From Doris montereyensis (Eukaryota; Mollusca; Gastropoda; Nudibranchia; Dorididae): 64,000 bases of DNA. This document shows, piece by piece, positions 12,024-24,059 of this stretch (position 1 is the stretch's first letter; each line of letters starts with the position of its first letter). The notes below the pieces were generated by a model. The model had not been told where the DNA came from. It was given only the letters and a program-made list of their open reading frames with translations, and searched no databases. The position numbers and the translations under genes are program-made. The DNA lies in assembly GCA_037039925.1 (NCBI GenBank), contig JAXRKP010000659.1, positions 40,001 to 104,000 on the forward strand. The letters run 5' to 3'.

Positions 12024-12184
12024 GTATGTATCAATTATATTGTAAAAGTATTTCTCATAAAGACAGTTTCTCTTTAGCTTCCTTTTATACAGAAGAATGC
12101 ATGTATGGATTTTTTTCTCATTTGTATTATTTCATAAATAACGCAAAGAGTAAAGCGTTTGTTCTTTTTTAAAAGTATTTTATT

Positions 12185-12520
12185 GGAGGAGGATATTTGC
12201 ACCAGGTGGTGGGAATATCCCAAAAGACAGGTCCTCTATCAAATGTTCACAATGAAAACAATTAGCGGTAACTGTGAATGAAACGCCATGGGGTTGTGGA
12301 CACAACAGCCAATGAGAATGGATTTATCAATTGTCAATTTTCGCTGGGATGAAACCAGTCCAAACTACAAGTAGATCTAGATCTACAAAAGAAGGTGGTG
12401 GGAATATCCCAAAAGATATTTGCACCAGGTGGTGGGAATATCCAAAAAAATATTTGCACCAGGTGGTTGAAATATCAAACAAGTAATCTTACCTGGTGCA
12501 GATATCTTTGGGGATAGGTG
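12185..12520 (+). repeat. Short direct and inverted repeats around TTTGCACCAGGTGG
   Basis: TTTGCACCAGGTGGTGGGAA occurs at about 12195 and 12419, with related copies at 12393 and 12453. An inverted partner (ACCTGGTGCAGATATC) lies at about 12491. Confidence 0.75.
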
Positions 12521-12524
12521 CAAA

Positions 12525-13910
12525 TATTCACTTCGTATTTGGTAATTGGAACGCTGTTTAATTGGAAGAGCCGCTTTTTGGAACGATTTATATCTGGAAT
12601 AGAAATGTTTCTATGAAAACCGTACTGTCTAATTGGAACACTCACCTCTTGTTTGAAATGGGAGAAATGGTCATAGACTCAAGCGAAACAAATTCTAATG
12701 GGAAAATCATTGGAACTTAAAATCCTAACGCTTATCAGGTGTTAAATTTAGATGGAGTGTGCGATCATTGTACAGCATACTATGCCTACATTTTGATATG
12801 TTCTGATAGCATGTGTAGTTATATTGCATAAACGTGTGAATGAGACAACACAGGTAAGTTTATCACATCAGATGATCACTAATGATGAATAGCTGACCAG
12901 GTGTTGGAGGGTGCACACATTGAACATGATCACCCGGCCGGATGACAAGATGGCATACGCTGCATGTTGTATAGGCATATGAATGAGGTGGCACAGATTA
13001 GTAAACATGATTACTCAAGCTCCGCCTCCTTTCCCCACCTCAGTCCAGTCAGTCTCTCAATCTCATCAATCTGATAAATGTTGGGGGACAAGGTGTGAGA
13101 ATAGCAGTCTTTCTTTCTTTATCAGCTCCCATTCTACCTTCCGGTGTATGGGTGAGAATAGCAGTAACGATACAAAAATACAATTTAATTGGTCATTTTG
13201 CGTATGATTTGTAGACCAGTGGAAAGCCGTTTTACAGCAATAGGGATGTAATTACAAGTTACAAGTGCTAGACCTAACTCATTGAAAAAATGTGAAATTA
13301 GTGTGCAACTTTTCTTGTGTCATACATTTCGATTTTGTTTTGGGGGTGGAAGACACCAAGGGTACGATGAATGTGCAACCACCGATAATATATGTAGAAC
13401 ACTGCATAGAGAAGAAATAAACTTACCTGTTCCAATTATTGTTATCATGTACATATGTATAATACACTATAAGGTCATTCAATTCATGGTTGCCACCTTA
13501 TCTGAACGCTGCTTAAATGAGACGATTTCTGTGGAACTGTACGGTTCCAATACAGTGGCTTTAACTGTAATAATTGTCTTATTCTTTTTGCATTTTTTTT
13601 CTTATTTTCTTCAGCATTTTTCTTTACTTTTTGCATTTTGCTTGGCTGTATATTGTTGCTTTTTTTCTTCTTGTTGGTGTTGTTGCAGCTGTCCATATTA
13701 TCAATCATTGAATATCTGTATTGTCTCATGATATTAGATTGAGGTGCTGAATGAAACAAACATTTATGAAAATGGTACATAAATATTAGAGTAAGCAAGT
13801 GACTGCATTGTTCTATTTGGATTCGATTTTAATGTTTAAATTTGCAGAATATGTCATCAGAAAAAATATTTAATAAATTGTAACCCATACTTCTGCTTTT
13901 CACCTTTCAG
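12525..13910. other. Intron sequence, nothing recognised
   Basis: Intron before exon 9. An open frame at 13282-13731 has no domain and is T-rich. No repeat family was matched. Confidence 0.4.
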
Positions 13911-14018
13911 CTCAATGCCCAGCCAATGAAGGATTCAGTTTTGATTCCGATCCCCCACAATGTCAGCCATGCCCACCGGAGCAGTCTAGCAATGCCACTG
14001 AACAATTCTGCTATTATA
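13911..14018 (+). CDS. Exon 9: GCC2/GCC3-like Cys-rich segment; its 3' end seeds a minisatellite
   Basis: A 108-nt phase 1-1 exon. Peptide AQCPANEGFSFDSD, then QCQPCPPEQSSNATEQFCYY. Borders are CACCTTTCAG and GTAAGTCAAG. The last 14 or so bases of the exon plus its donor site are the unit of the tandem array that fills the following intron. Reading on past the donor gives a stop within six codons, so the array is not an in-frame exon extension. Close paralogue of exon 3. Confidence 0.8.
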
Positions 14019-15720
14019 GTAAGTCAAGTTACTGAACAATTCTGCTATTATAGTAAGTCAAGTTACCAAACAATTCTGCTATTATAGTAAGTCAAGTTTA
14101 TATTCTGCTATTATAAGTCAAGTTACCAAACAATTCTGCTATTATAGTAAGTCAAGTTACCAAACAATTCTGCTATTATAGTAAGTCAAACAATTCTGCT
14201 ATTATAGTAAGTCAAGTTACTGAACAATTCTGCTATTATACTAAGTCAAGCTATTATTAGTCAAAACAATTCTGCTATTATAGTAAGTCAAGTTACCAAA
14301 CAATTCTGCTATTATAGTAAGTCAAGTTACCAAACAATTCTGCTATTATAGTAAGTCAAGTTACCGAACAATTCTGCTATTATAGTAAGTCAAGTTACCA
14401 AACAATTCTGCTATTATAGTAAGTCAAGTTACCAAACAATTCTGCTATTATAGTAAGTCAAGTTACCAAACAATTCTGCTATTATAGTAAGTCAAGTTAC
14501 TGAACAATTCTGCTATTATAGTAAGTCAAGTTACCGAACAATTCTGCTATTATAGTAAGTCAAGTTACTGAACAATTCTGCTATTATAGTAAGTCAAGTT
14601 ACCAAACAATTCTGCTATTATAGTAAGTCAAGTTACTGAACAATTCTGCTATTATAGTAAGTCAAGTTACTGAACAATTCTGCTATTATAGTAAGTCAAG
14701 TTACCAAACAATTCTGCTATTATAGTAAGTCAAGTTACCAAACAATTCTGCTATTATAGTAAGTCAAGTTACTGAACAATTCTGCTATTATAGTAAGTCA
14801 AGTTACTGAACAATTCTGCTATTATAGTAAGTCAAGTTACTGAACAATTCTGCTATTATAGTAAGTCAAGTTACTGAACAATTCTGCTATTATACTAAGT
14901 CAAGTTACTGAACAATTCTGCTATTTATAGTAAGTTACCAAACAATTCTGCTATTATAGTAAGTCAAGTTGAACAATTCTGCTATTATAGTAAGTAAGTA
15001 CTGAACAATTCTGCTATTATACTAAGAAGTTACTGAACAATTCTGCTATTATAGTAAGTCAAGTTACTGAATAATTCTGCTATTATAGTAAGTCAAGTTA
15101 TCTGCTATTATAGTAAGTCAATTCTGCTATTTACTGAACAATTCTGCTATTATACTAAGTCAAGTTACTGAACAATTCTGCTATTATAGTAAGTCAAGTT
15201 TCTGAACAATTCTGCTATTATAGTAAGTCAAGTTACTGAACAATTCTGCTATTATAGTAAGTCAACTGAACAACTGAATAATTCTGAACAATTCTATTAT
15301 ACTAAGTCAAGTTACTGAACAATTCTGCTATTATAGTAAGTCAAGTTACTGAACAATTCTGCTATTATAGTAAGTCAACTGAATAATTCTGCTGTTATTG
15401 AACAATTACTGAACAATTCTACTACTATTGTAAGTCAAGTTACTGAACACTTCTGCTATTATAGTAAGTCAAATTACTGAATAATTCTACTACTATTGTA
15501 AGTCAAATTACTGAATAATTCTGCTACTATTGTCAAGTTACTGAACAATTGTAAGTCAAGTTACTGAACAATTCTGCTACTATTGTAAGTCAAATTACAG
15601 AAAAATTATGCTATTATTGTAAGTCAAATTACGGAACAATTCTGCTATTATTATCAGTTAAATTACTGAAGAATTTGAAAATCAAGTCTCTTAATGATTC
15701 TGTTATTATTGTAAGTCAAA
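14005..15720 (+). repeat. 34-bp minisatellite carrying an exon end and 5' splice site, about 45 copies
   Basis: The unit reads CAATTCTGCTATTATA, then GTAAGTCAAG, then TTACTGAA or TTACCAAA. The first copy is the 3' end of exon 9 with its donor. Central copies are almost identical with an alternating TTACTG/TTACCA tail. Copies at both edges and after about 14900 are truncated or diverged, and after 15480 GTAAGTC changes towards TTGTAAGTC. Array decay from left to right suggests expansion from the exon-proximal side. Confidence 0.95.
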
Positions 15721-15773
15721 TCGCTGAACTATCTGTTGTCATTATTATGTTAAACATCAATACATTTTTGCAG

Positions 15774-15928
15774 TTCAAAATCAAGTCGAGACTTCATTGA
15801 CATAGTTGTGGATTTACCAGCAACAATTTCGGACTGCCGTTATATTGTGCCAAGTGCAGAGAACCCACTTCAAGATCCTGACAGGGGGCAACAGAACATG
15901 TGAGAATTATATTCAAGGATGCATATAG
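15774..15928 (+). CDS. Exon 10: beta-rich segment, with two apparent 1-nt deletions
   Basis: Borders TTTTTGCAG and GTAAGAC. The middle reads SRDFIDIVVDLPATISDC and the end reads HVRIIFKDAY, both aligning with exon 4, but in different frames. Entry phase, middle and exit phase are reconciled only by one missing base near the acceptor and one missing base in the GGGGG run at about 15886. The length (155 nt) is two short of a phase-compatible length. There is no substitution-type stop in the best-matching frames. Confidence 0.6.
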
Positions 15929-16029
15929 GTAAGACAAAACTACAAAAGCATAATAAAAAATAGATTTACTGTAATGTCTAGAATTTGGTTCTCAATGTGT
16001 TTGTATGCCACCGTTGTATCTGAACCTCT

Positions 16030-16406
<377 letters not shown>

Positions 16407-16646
16407 ATCTACTTGTAGGTATTTTAAAATTTATATATTTTACTGCAATGATTATTTGTTATTTTAAATCGACTCTTTAACCTCATTGCCGAAAGTTATG
16501 ACTAAATCTTTGTCAACCCGCCTTAATTAGGTAAGTTGTGAATATAATATACTGCTTCATGTCCTTTTTTCTTTTTGTGTGCCTGCTCAGAAATCAATTT
16601 TGATTTTAATGCATTAAAACAGGGGGCAATGTTTCACCGACCCACG

Positions 16647-16820
16647 TTTTGGATAAATTGACTATATTTGTCTTTATAATGATTTTTGATTTTTGGATAA
16701 ATTGACTATATTTGTCTTTATAATGATTTATGATTTTTGGATAAATTGACTATATTTGTCTTTATAATGATTTTTGATTTTTGGATAAATTGACTATATT
16801 TGTCTTTATAATGATTTTTT
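16647..16820 (+). repeat. 44-bp tandem repeat, four copies
   Basis: Unit TTTTTGGATAAATTGACTAT then ATTTGTCTTTATAATGATTT, four nearly identical copies. Confidence 0.9.
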
Positions 16821-16859
16821 CTTACTATTTGATTTGAACAAATTTTTGGTCATAGATAA

Positions 16860-16965
16860 CTCTTTAGGGGGTAAGGGGTGAGCGCCACCGGGACTATGAG
16901 TTTGGGACCTAAAGGTTGATTTTCTGTTCTTTGTATATTCGAGAAGAAAGCATTTTTTTCAAAAT
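16860..16965 (+). repeat. Fragment of the 1.1 kb dispersed repeat
   Basis: TCTTTAGGGGG, then TTGATTTTCTGTTCTTTG, match the start of copy A at 34716 onward. It ends just upstream of exon 11. Confidence 0.5.
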
Positions 16966-17003
16966 ATTTGATCCTCTCTCCTCTTTGTTCGATTTCATTT
17001 CAG

Positions 17004-17153
17004 TCGCATTTGTGAAACTGAAACATGTGGAAACATACTAGTGACATTGGAACGAGATGCTGAGGGAAGTTACCTTTGTACTCCAAACTGTGGAGGAGCT
17101 CCTAACTGTTCTTCATTCTCTCTGAATTACAGGTTGACTGGATATAATATACA
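17004..17153 (+). CDS. Exon 11: ICxxxxTC cysteine segment
   Basis: Phase 2 in, phase 2 out, borders TTTCAG and GTAAGAG. Peptide RICETETCGNILVTLERD, then YLCTPNCGGAPNCSS. Paralogous to exon 5 with the same paired-Cys opening. It follows exon 10 just as exon 5 follows exon 4, which supports duplication of the whole module. Confidence 0.75.
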
Positions 17154-17644
17154 GTAAGAGCAGCTTTCAATTTGTCACATACACTTTCTTTTATAGGTTT
17201 GACACAGAATATAATTACATACTTTAGTATATAAACAAACTCTTTTAATAATGTCTTGTTGTGCTTTGGTTGAAACTAATTTTGGTAGGAAATTTTGACA
17301 CATTATAAATTCTCTGCACCAAAATCTGAAGTAGGCTTGGATTAGTGACCAAGTCACATGTACATTCATTTTTATGAGCCATGAGATAAACTTCAAATTA
17401 CACATTTACTATAAATATTGCGTTCCAAGTTTCAATTTTATGTCTTCCTCCTTTTATCAATTATCCATCTCAGTAAATATCACTCTCTGTAAGTGTTTCT
17501 CATTCAATGCAAGTAAATGTATGCATCAGAATTTAATTTATGGACATTTTAATCAATTGTACGAATCAAACATCTTTAAAACATATAAATGAGAGAAAAT
17601 ACATGAATTAATCTTTCTCTTTTCATTATGCTTCAGGGATAAAG

Positions 17645-17741
17645 TTTCCCCCGAAATGGCATTCTAAAACAACGCAGAGCTTTAGAAGTTGTGCTCCAGA
17701 CTTTGTACTTCCTCAGACATCCAAGCAATGCATATGCAGAA
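17645..17741 (+). CDS. Exon 12 (tentative): amphipathic segment
   Basis: The reading frame gives RRALEVVLQTLYFLRHPSNA, a credible helix, ending at GAA followed by GTATGA. Using the AG at 17643-17644 gives the entry phase required by exon 11 and an exit phase 0 that fits exon 13. The upstream AG at 17635-17636 would run into a stop. No paralogue was found in the first module, so this remains tentative. Confidence 0.42.
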
Positions 17742-18182
17742 GTATGACTTTAAACTTGAAAGCCTCTATGCAGCTTTTTACAAATTCTGTCATGATCATA
17801 CGCTTCCTCTTTATGAACATGCCCCCTCATCCTTCTCCTCTACAGGTTCCATTCACTATATCATCATTCCTCCTTCTTTTCATATACCGTGTTCCTTGTT
17901 TTTATTTCGTCTTTATCCTCTCATCTCCTTTTCCTTGTTCTCCTATTATTACTTCATCCTCGTATTCATCTAATGTTCATGCTCCTTGTCAATTCCTTCC
18001 TTTGCCCTTTGCTTTCTTCTTCTCTTCCTCCTCTTACATCTTCTTTTGCTATTTGTTCTCCCCTTTAATTTTACTTCTCGTACATTTACATGGTAATTAT
18101 TCTTTTCCAATGATAGTCAAGTAAAGTATCTGTTGTAAATCTTTGAAACTCTACTGACTTATCTTATCCATATATTTTATAG

Positions 18183-18243
18183 GATATAGCAGTCCCGACG
18201 TCTGTTTTTCCTCCAAGCTCTGTTATTGTCAACCAAGTTACTG
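18183..18243 (+). CDS. Exon 13: short linker exon
   Basis: A 61-nt exon, phase 0 to 1, borders TTTTATAG and GTATGT. Peptide DIAVPTSVFPPSSVIVNQVT, Pro/Ser-rich. Equivalent in phase and position to exon 6. Confidence 0.6.
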
Positions 18244-18461
18244 GTATGTTCATTCTCTCATAACGTTTTAGTATGATGTCATCCTTATATCAACTGACAA
18301 AACATCAACGCCGGTCGCTATTTGCTTATAAACCAATGTTGGAAGAAAAGATTTTTCTCAAACATATACAAATAAATTTCCTGATCGTCTGATATATACC
18401 ATCATTCAAATTCAAGCAATGAAAATATTGAACACTCTTCATTGCTCTGTTCACGGAGGGG

Positions 18462-18760
18462 AAGTCAGTAGTCTAGTGGCAAGGTGTTGGCCTCTCAACC
18501 AAAAGGTCATGGATTCAAAGTTCAAGCCCTGGCAGCTGACAAATTTTCTCAAGTGTTTTTGTACCCCTTACTTAGGTAGGTGGATCAACAACTAGTCCCA
18601 TCTGAGACGGACGATAAAAAGAATGTCATATGTGCAAATCACAACAAGTTATGCATGTTAAAGATCCCTTGGCTTTTTACAGGCAGTCCAGACAAAATTA
18701 AAAGTCCTACCAAAACCCTTGAGATCAACTTAGTTGTGGATGTGGGTAAAATCAAATTAA
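18462..18760 (+). repeat. tRNA-derived SINE, family S2
   Basis: Head GTCTAGTGGCAAGGTGTTGG, a B-box region with GATTCAAAGTTCAAGCC, then the body TAGGTAGGTGGATCAACAAC, GATCCCTTGGCTTTTTACAG and CCTACCAAAACCCTTGAGAT. Confidence 0.65.
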
Positions 18761-20043
18761 ATCAAAGCTCTCTGTTGTGGTTAGTTTTTCCTTCTACCCT
18801 TATTTGATTTTTTAAGTCTTACTCAAAAGTTGTCAAACGCTATGCTACATGTTAACCGGAAGCAACAAGAAGTTTATAAATTCACTTTTTTTATTGTTCA
18901 TGTTTTAATTGTTCTCATTGAAAACTTTCTGATTCATGTGATAAATAAACTGATATGCAAAATAGTAACATTCATTCATTAACATTACTAAAAAATTTAC
19001 TAGATATTTCACCTCAAATCTATAGTTTTAGCAAGATACTTAGAGGAAAAAATTTGATTGATTTCCTTTGGCCGTCAATTTAAGAACAGTATACAAATGA
19101 TTTAAATGTAACCCTTAAACCGTGACAGCTTTTTAGTGAAAAGATGTGACTTTTCTCACCTTGCTGACCAGGTGCTTCTATTATAAGGATCTTGAACCTA
19201 TTCCCATGTGCTAAATACCAATGTATTGTATCAAATTGAATAAAAATGAATAGGGAATACATCTATGAGCATAAGAAGCTCTTTTAGAGGAATAAAGAGT
19301 TTATTTTTTTGTTGCCAATTTGTATTTACTTGTTGATATTTTTCTGGGGAAATTCAATTCTAGACGTTATTTTTCTTGATAATCCGTTTTGAGTCAGTTG
19401 AATTTATGGAGAAGAATTGAATTTGGAATCCAGGGCATATCATAATCATGAAAATAAGCTTTTTAACAACAATAGAGCAGGTACTTTTTTTGGCATTTTC
19501 TACCCAAAACTATGAGTGTAGAGAGCACTGCTGAGCAGCTACTACTTTCATGAGATTTAGACCTACCCTCATCATCTGAATCACTTTACTCCTACTGAAG
19601 TTCTCAACATCACAGTATTGACTGTCAACATCATTACATTAGATTTTCAAATAACTCAACTGTTCGATGAGCAGTTAGCCGCCTAGACCTTGGCGCATGG
19701 CTAGACCTGCTGTATCCATGGATACGAAACTATAATACATGTATAGTCTAAAACGATAAAACAAATCAAAAGATGGTGCCAATAGGGCTTAAGTTTGAAA
19801 ATCAGTGACCTTACACGTATAGCTGGAAGGAAGAAATGACAGTGTGAAAAAACCCCAACTATAACTAACGTAACATCAATAAAACTAACTAAATATGTAA
19901 ATAATGCAGGCTGTGTTAGTTTGCACACAACTGGCACACACAGCGACGCAGTGTGCATTGCTCAGCATTTTGAGAGTTATAACAGATACCCTCAGCCTTT
20001 GAACTTAAACAAAAAAATAACTGTTTCTTTCTTTTATTCACAG
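18761..20043. other. Intron sequence, nothing recognised
   Basis: Lies between the S2 SINE and exon 14. AT-rich, without open frames of interest. Confidence 0.4.
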
Positions 20044-20144
20044 ACTTTAATACACGTCGCATTGTCAGCCATTTCAACTTTCAAATTGAATTTCCTGAGG
20101 ACCAAGAGACAAGGATGGCAATTGCTAGTTATGCCATGGAGCAG
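20044..20144 (+). CDS. Exon 14: start of SEA-like segment
   Basis: Phase 1 to 0, acceptor TTTTATTCACAG, donor GTAAAA. Peptide HFNFQIEFPEDQETRMAIA followed by SYAMEQ. With exons 15 and 16 it forms one folded unit of about 120 residues with strand, helix, helix and strand character. SEA-like is my inference; a profile search would decide. Confidence 0.65.
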
Positions 20145-20697
20145 GTAAAAAGATTTGTAGGGAAGTGCTTAGGTCTATGCAAGTGTGAATTAATGAGCCA
20201 TAGTTTAGATAACTGCTATGAAGTTTTAATAGATATTTTTTCTTTGTGTGCAATGGGTAATTTCAAGGCAAAATTTTATTGTGATGAAGGGTATATTTTG
20301 AAGAAAAATATTTGTTGAACAAGACTGTGCGTTTGCTAGTGGTTAGTGTTGTAGATACCAGTCATACAAGTCAACTTGTGCCTTTTATACCAAGATAGAA
20401 AAGTTAGGTGTATGATGTTCACCAAATCGAATGCCAGATGATTTAAAATAATAATTCAATAGACGTCTCAGGTAAAACATGGCAAAAGTATTTACAATCA
20501 ATGCAAACAGGATGGATAGGTCTCATGAATTACCACAATGAAGCTTTAATGTAGTCTGCATGTTGATGCTATGCAAAAGATTGATTGGATTGTATGTGCA
20601 AAAAAATATCAAATTATTTTTTCTCCATTCCCTGTTCTATTCGTTTTCTATCAATACAAAAGCTATGCTTAATCTATATTTCCCATAATTTCTTCAG

Positions 20698-20756
20698 GCT
20701 ACTGAGGTGCTCATGGAAATTTCATCATTTGCTTACTCTGACTTCATTGAAATTCG
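20698..20756 (+). CDS. Exon 15: SEA-like segment, middle
   Basis: A 59-nt exon, phase 0 to 2, acceptor TTTCTTCAG, donor GTAAGTG. Peptide ATEVLMEISSFAYSDFIEI. It directly continues exon 14. Confidence 0.65.
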
Positions 20757-21118
20757 GTAAGTGTGTAGGTGTACATATGAAAAATATTGTCAACCCATGA
20801 TCTAAATTCACAGATTAATTAATGTTACAATGTAAACAAATTGAATGCATGAAAATATTTGGTCAATTTCATTTCATGCCATAGGTCCTAGAAAATCAAA
20901 TTATTAAAAAAAAAATTGTATTTTGATTACACTTAAGGAAGTAATTGTGAACTGAAAATAACTGAAATCAACCTGTGAGGAATTAAGCTGATCTGTTATA
21001 AAGTTTAAATGTTATTTTCTTTTTTTTTCTTCTTCACTTTTATTCAGATATGATGTCAATGTACTCTTGGAATAACCTAAACCATTTGATTTTTTATTTT
21101 ATTCTTTATTCCATGAAG

Positions 21119-21327
21119 TCCCTACAGGCAAAACAATGAAAATCGTATTCAAATTGAGGTGGGCTTTTACTTCAAAGGAAATGCAACTCAAAGTCTAGCA
21201 GATGATGTTGCAAGAATCTTGGCTGCATCACATCAACGCAACAGTGGCCACTTAGGGACATCTGATTTTACCCTGATTGGCCCTGTAGCCCTCTACCAGA
21301 CTGATCACAGAAATAACATTACGAAAG
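21119..21327 (+). CDS. Exon 16: SEA-like segment, end
   Basis: Phase 2 to 1, donor GTAGAC. Peptide NRIQIEVGFYFKGNATQSL, then DDVARILAASHQR and TSDFTLIGPVALYQ. It aligns with exon 1 along its length, showing that this segment recurs in each module. The acceptor (CCATGAAG) is preceded by a long T-rich tract. Two potential N-glycosylation sites (NAT, NIT). Confidence 0.7.
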
Positions 21328-21599
21328 GTAGACATTGTTTTATAATGTTGAGTTTTAAAAGAATTGAAATTTATAACGCGTTTATCTCCAGGAAACAAAT
21401 TTTCCATCAAGATACTATCATAATATGATTATCTTGAAGCAAGAGGACAATGTATTCTTTTATATGCTGGAAGGAATAAGACAAAGTTAGATAAGTATTT
21501 TATTCATCAATCATCAAGATATTTTAATAAGCCCTTGGCTTACACAATAAAAAAAATTAGATAAGATTTCCATATCAACATCACATTTAGACATGTATA

Positions 21600-23036
21600 C
21601 AGTGATCTCTGCCTAAGAGGGGGGGGGGGGAGGGGGGGGGGGTTATGGAGTTAAAATTTTCCCATTTGTTCCTACCAATTTAACCCATATACAATTGTAC
21701 AGGTGTAATGGACATGGTGTGCTGAGTTGGAATATCTAGTTTCGTTTTGTCTCATGCTTGCAGTTGCCCTGGAAATGGCCACCATCTTGGATTTTGCCCC
21801 AAAATTTCAACAGTTTCTTTACAAATAATTACTTTCAAACTTTTCACATACCTTTTTTTATACAATAGCTAAATTTGTTCAGATCGGATTTTTTGTTTTA
21901 TGTGTAATTTTAAAAATATTATTTTTGAAAATAGCGTATGAGAACAAAAATATTCTACAAAAATTTCAGAATTCATCAGGTGGTTCATTCATACCAAATT
22001 TTTGAGAAAATCATTTTTTTCTTCTTTTTTTTTGTTATTTGAATCTTTTTTCTCCATTAAACCTAAAATTGAGTCGGAAAATACTTTGAAACATCATAAA
22101 ACCTTGAGAGGCTCTAAACTACTCTATCGACCCTGTTTCAACTGCCCCAACTCCTTTTTGATAACAGGTGTGTGGAATATTCAAGAAAATTCGTCCAACA
22201 AAGTTTAAAAAAAAAAAAAGAGTGCCAACTTGCAATACTGACTCTTATAGTCAACAACTGTGTTGAGAGATAGGCCTGTATCATTTAAAAAAAATTGTTA
22301 TGAATTCAAAGAATGGATACTGAGCTTCTTGTAGGGTTTCAATGTGAAGGGAATAAACTGCTCTATCCACTAATACAATAAACTAAGAGGCCGCTTCGAA
22401 AACTTTCAGTCCAGCTAAGAGGCAGGTTTTTCTTTCATCCGAAGGCCAAATACTCTGCTAAATCAATACAATTAGGAAAAAGCTCTAATTTAGATTGACA
22501 ATGCTGCATTTCTATCTGGAACATCTCATTGTAGATCTACATCTTTTTGTAGGCCTAGAATCTCTGCTACCTGCTATCTAGCCAGTGTCAGGCTCTTTGA
22601 TGTTGACGCCAGACACCCACCAGATGACACCTACTTTTCACATTGGCATGTGACACTTGCGTACAGATTGATCACAGTCATTGGAACACCAGTTGACCAT
22701 ATCAAAGGCATCCCCAATGATGTGAACTAGAAGCATGTTTTCACTGATAAAGGATTGATGATGGTCTGGATTAAAACTGAAATAGACCTTATCAGTTATC
22801 ACTTGAAGCAATGACTACCTAGTGATCAGTACAAATAGAGAAGAAGAATAAAATCTTCAAGAAATGTACACTACTCCATTCCTCCTAATCTTTCTTATAC
22901 GTTCTCCTCGCTCTTATGTAATGATTATTCAGACTATGCCCATCATGTTCTCAGTATTCGCCTAGGAGGCTGTTGGGCTAAGAGGCCATGTTTTGTTGTC
23001 TCTCAAGGACTGGCCTCTTAGACGGAGATCACTGTA
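21600..23036. mobile_element. 1.4 kb mariner-type MITE with TA flanks
   Basis: The ends are inverted: CAGTGATCTCTGCCTAAGAG on the left, and the reverse complement of CTCTTAGACGGAGATCACTG on the right, differing at two positions. TA dinucleotides flank both ends, as for Tc1/mariner elements. No transposase reading frame is present. A poly(G) run lies at 21618-21642. Inside are sequences shared with dispersed repeats elsewhere in the window. Confidence 0.75.
21645..22385 (+). repeat. Dispersed repeat family R1, copy inside the MITE
   Basis: Carries ATGGTGTGCTGAGTTGG and CCACCATCTTGGATTTTGCC, and ends with AAGAATGGATACTGAGC. It lies within the TA-flanked 1.4 kb element, so R1 may be that element's interior or an insertion into it. 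Confidence 0.55.
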
Positions 23037-23446
23037 TACACATTTTAACCAAATTTATTTTCATTAAACTTTACGTAAGGAAAAACAGATAAAAATTATT
23101 AATTGGAATTTCCCCATGCAGAGACACTACAGACGTTACATAAAAATCCTCTTTCATAGAGAATTTGAGGTCACAATATGATAATAAACTTGTTAAAAAA
23201 AGCATTCATTCTCTATCCATACTTTATGCTTATAGGCAATTCTTTCCATTAAACCATTGTGTCATTCTATGCTATACATAGGGTAAGGGTGGGGATGGGG
23301 CTAGTAACACACACACACACACACACAAATCAGGGACTCATTCCCGCAAGACATATTCAGTAATAAGGTTAAAAATTATACACAATTGCATGTTCATAAA
23401 GAAACATAAAAATAGCTACACACTTTTTTTTTACTCTTTTTTTCAG

Positions 23447-23533
23447 TGTTTGAACTGTGTCCAGTGTTTGGATTATGGTGTTCTATAGGAGAAGTCTGTC
23501 AGCAAAGCAACTTATACATTGAATGTGTTACAG
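23447..23533 (+). CDS. Exon 17: short four-cysteine linker
   Basis: An 87-nt phase 1-1 exon with acceptor TTTTTTTCAG and donor GTAAAT. Peptide VFELCPVFGLWCSIGEVCQQ, then ECVT. Paralogous to exon 2, again following the SEA-like part. Confidence 0.7.
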
Positions 23534-23599
23534 GTAAATGTGATCAATAGAGATTAGTGAGATAATTTTGGCACATTTTCCGGTTCCTATACAGAAGAA

Positions 23600-23935
23600 G
23601 AAATGGTATCAGTGGCAGAATGGTTGAGCTGCTTGGTTTTGGATCATGAGGTCCCGGGTCTGAATCCTAGCAAAGCTAAGTTCAATTTGTATTCTTTGGG
23701 AGAGACATTTGACAGGAATTTTTCCCATTCGACCCAGGTGCAAATGGGTACAAGCACTGGCTTGGGAGCAAATCCTTGGGTCAGATTAGCATCCTGTCCA
23801 GGAGGTGATTATTATCACCTGTTCTGCATGCTACAGAAACCAGGATAAGCTCCAGCTCTATGGGCTGGAATGACCTTGAAAGAACATAGACAAAAAAAGA
23901 AAAGGAAGAAGAAGAAGAAGAAGAAGAAGAAGAGT
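23600..23935 (+). repeat. tRNA-derived SINE, family S1
   Basis: A-box-like TGGCAGAATGGTT at about 23613 and B-box-like GGGTCTGAATCCT at about 23656 are followed by a body shared with four minus-strand copies (CATTCGACCCAGGTGCAAAT, CCTGTCCAGGAGGTGATTAT) and a (GAA)n tail. A pol III-type SINE is inferred. Confidence 0.7.
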
Positions 23936-24059
23936 CATATCTCCAGCACTGATATAGATGAGTAGAGAGATAAATATATTTAAAAATTTGGGGCCTTTAT
24001 CAGGATTAATTTCTATTTAACTTAACTATTAAATATAAGTTTTTTAAGCCCATTTATAT

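Noticed and set aside
13282..13731. 149-residue open frame
   Set aside because: No domain, low-complexity Phe/Cys end, no splice context; likely chance.
14005..15720. CRISPR-like array
   Set aside because: Units are contiguous with no unique spacers, derive from an exon-intron junction, and the genome is eukaryotic.
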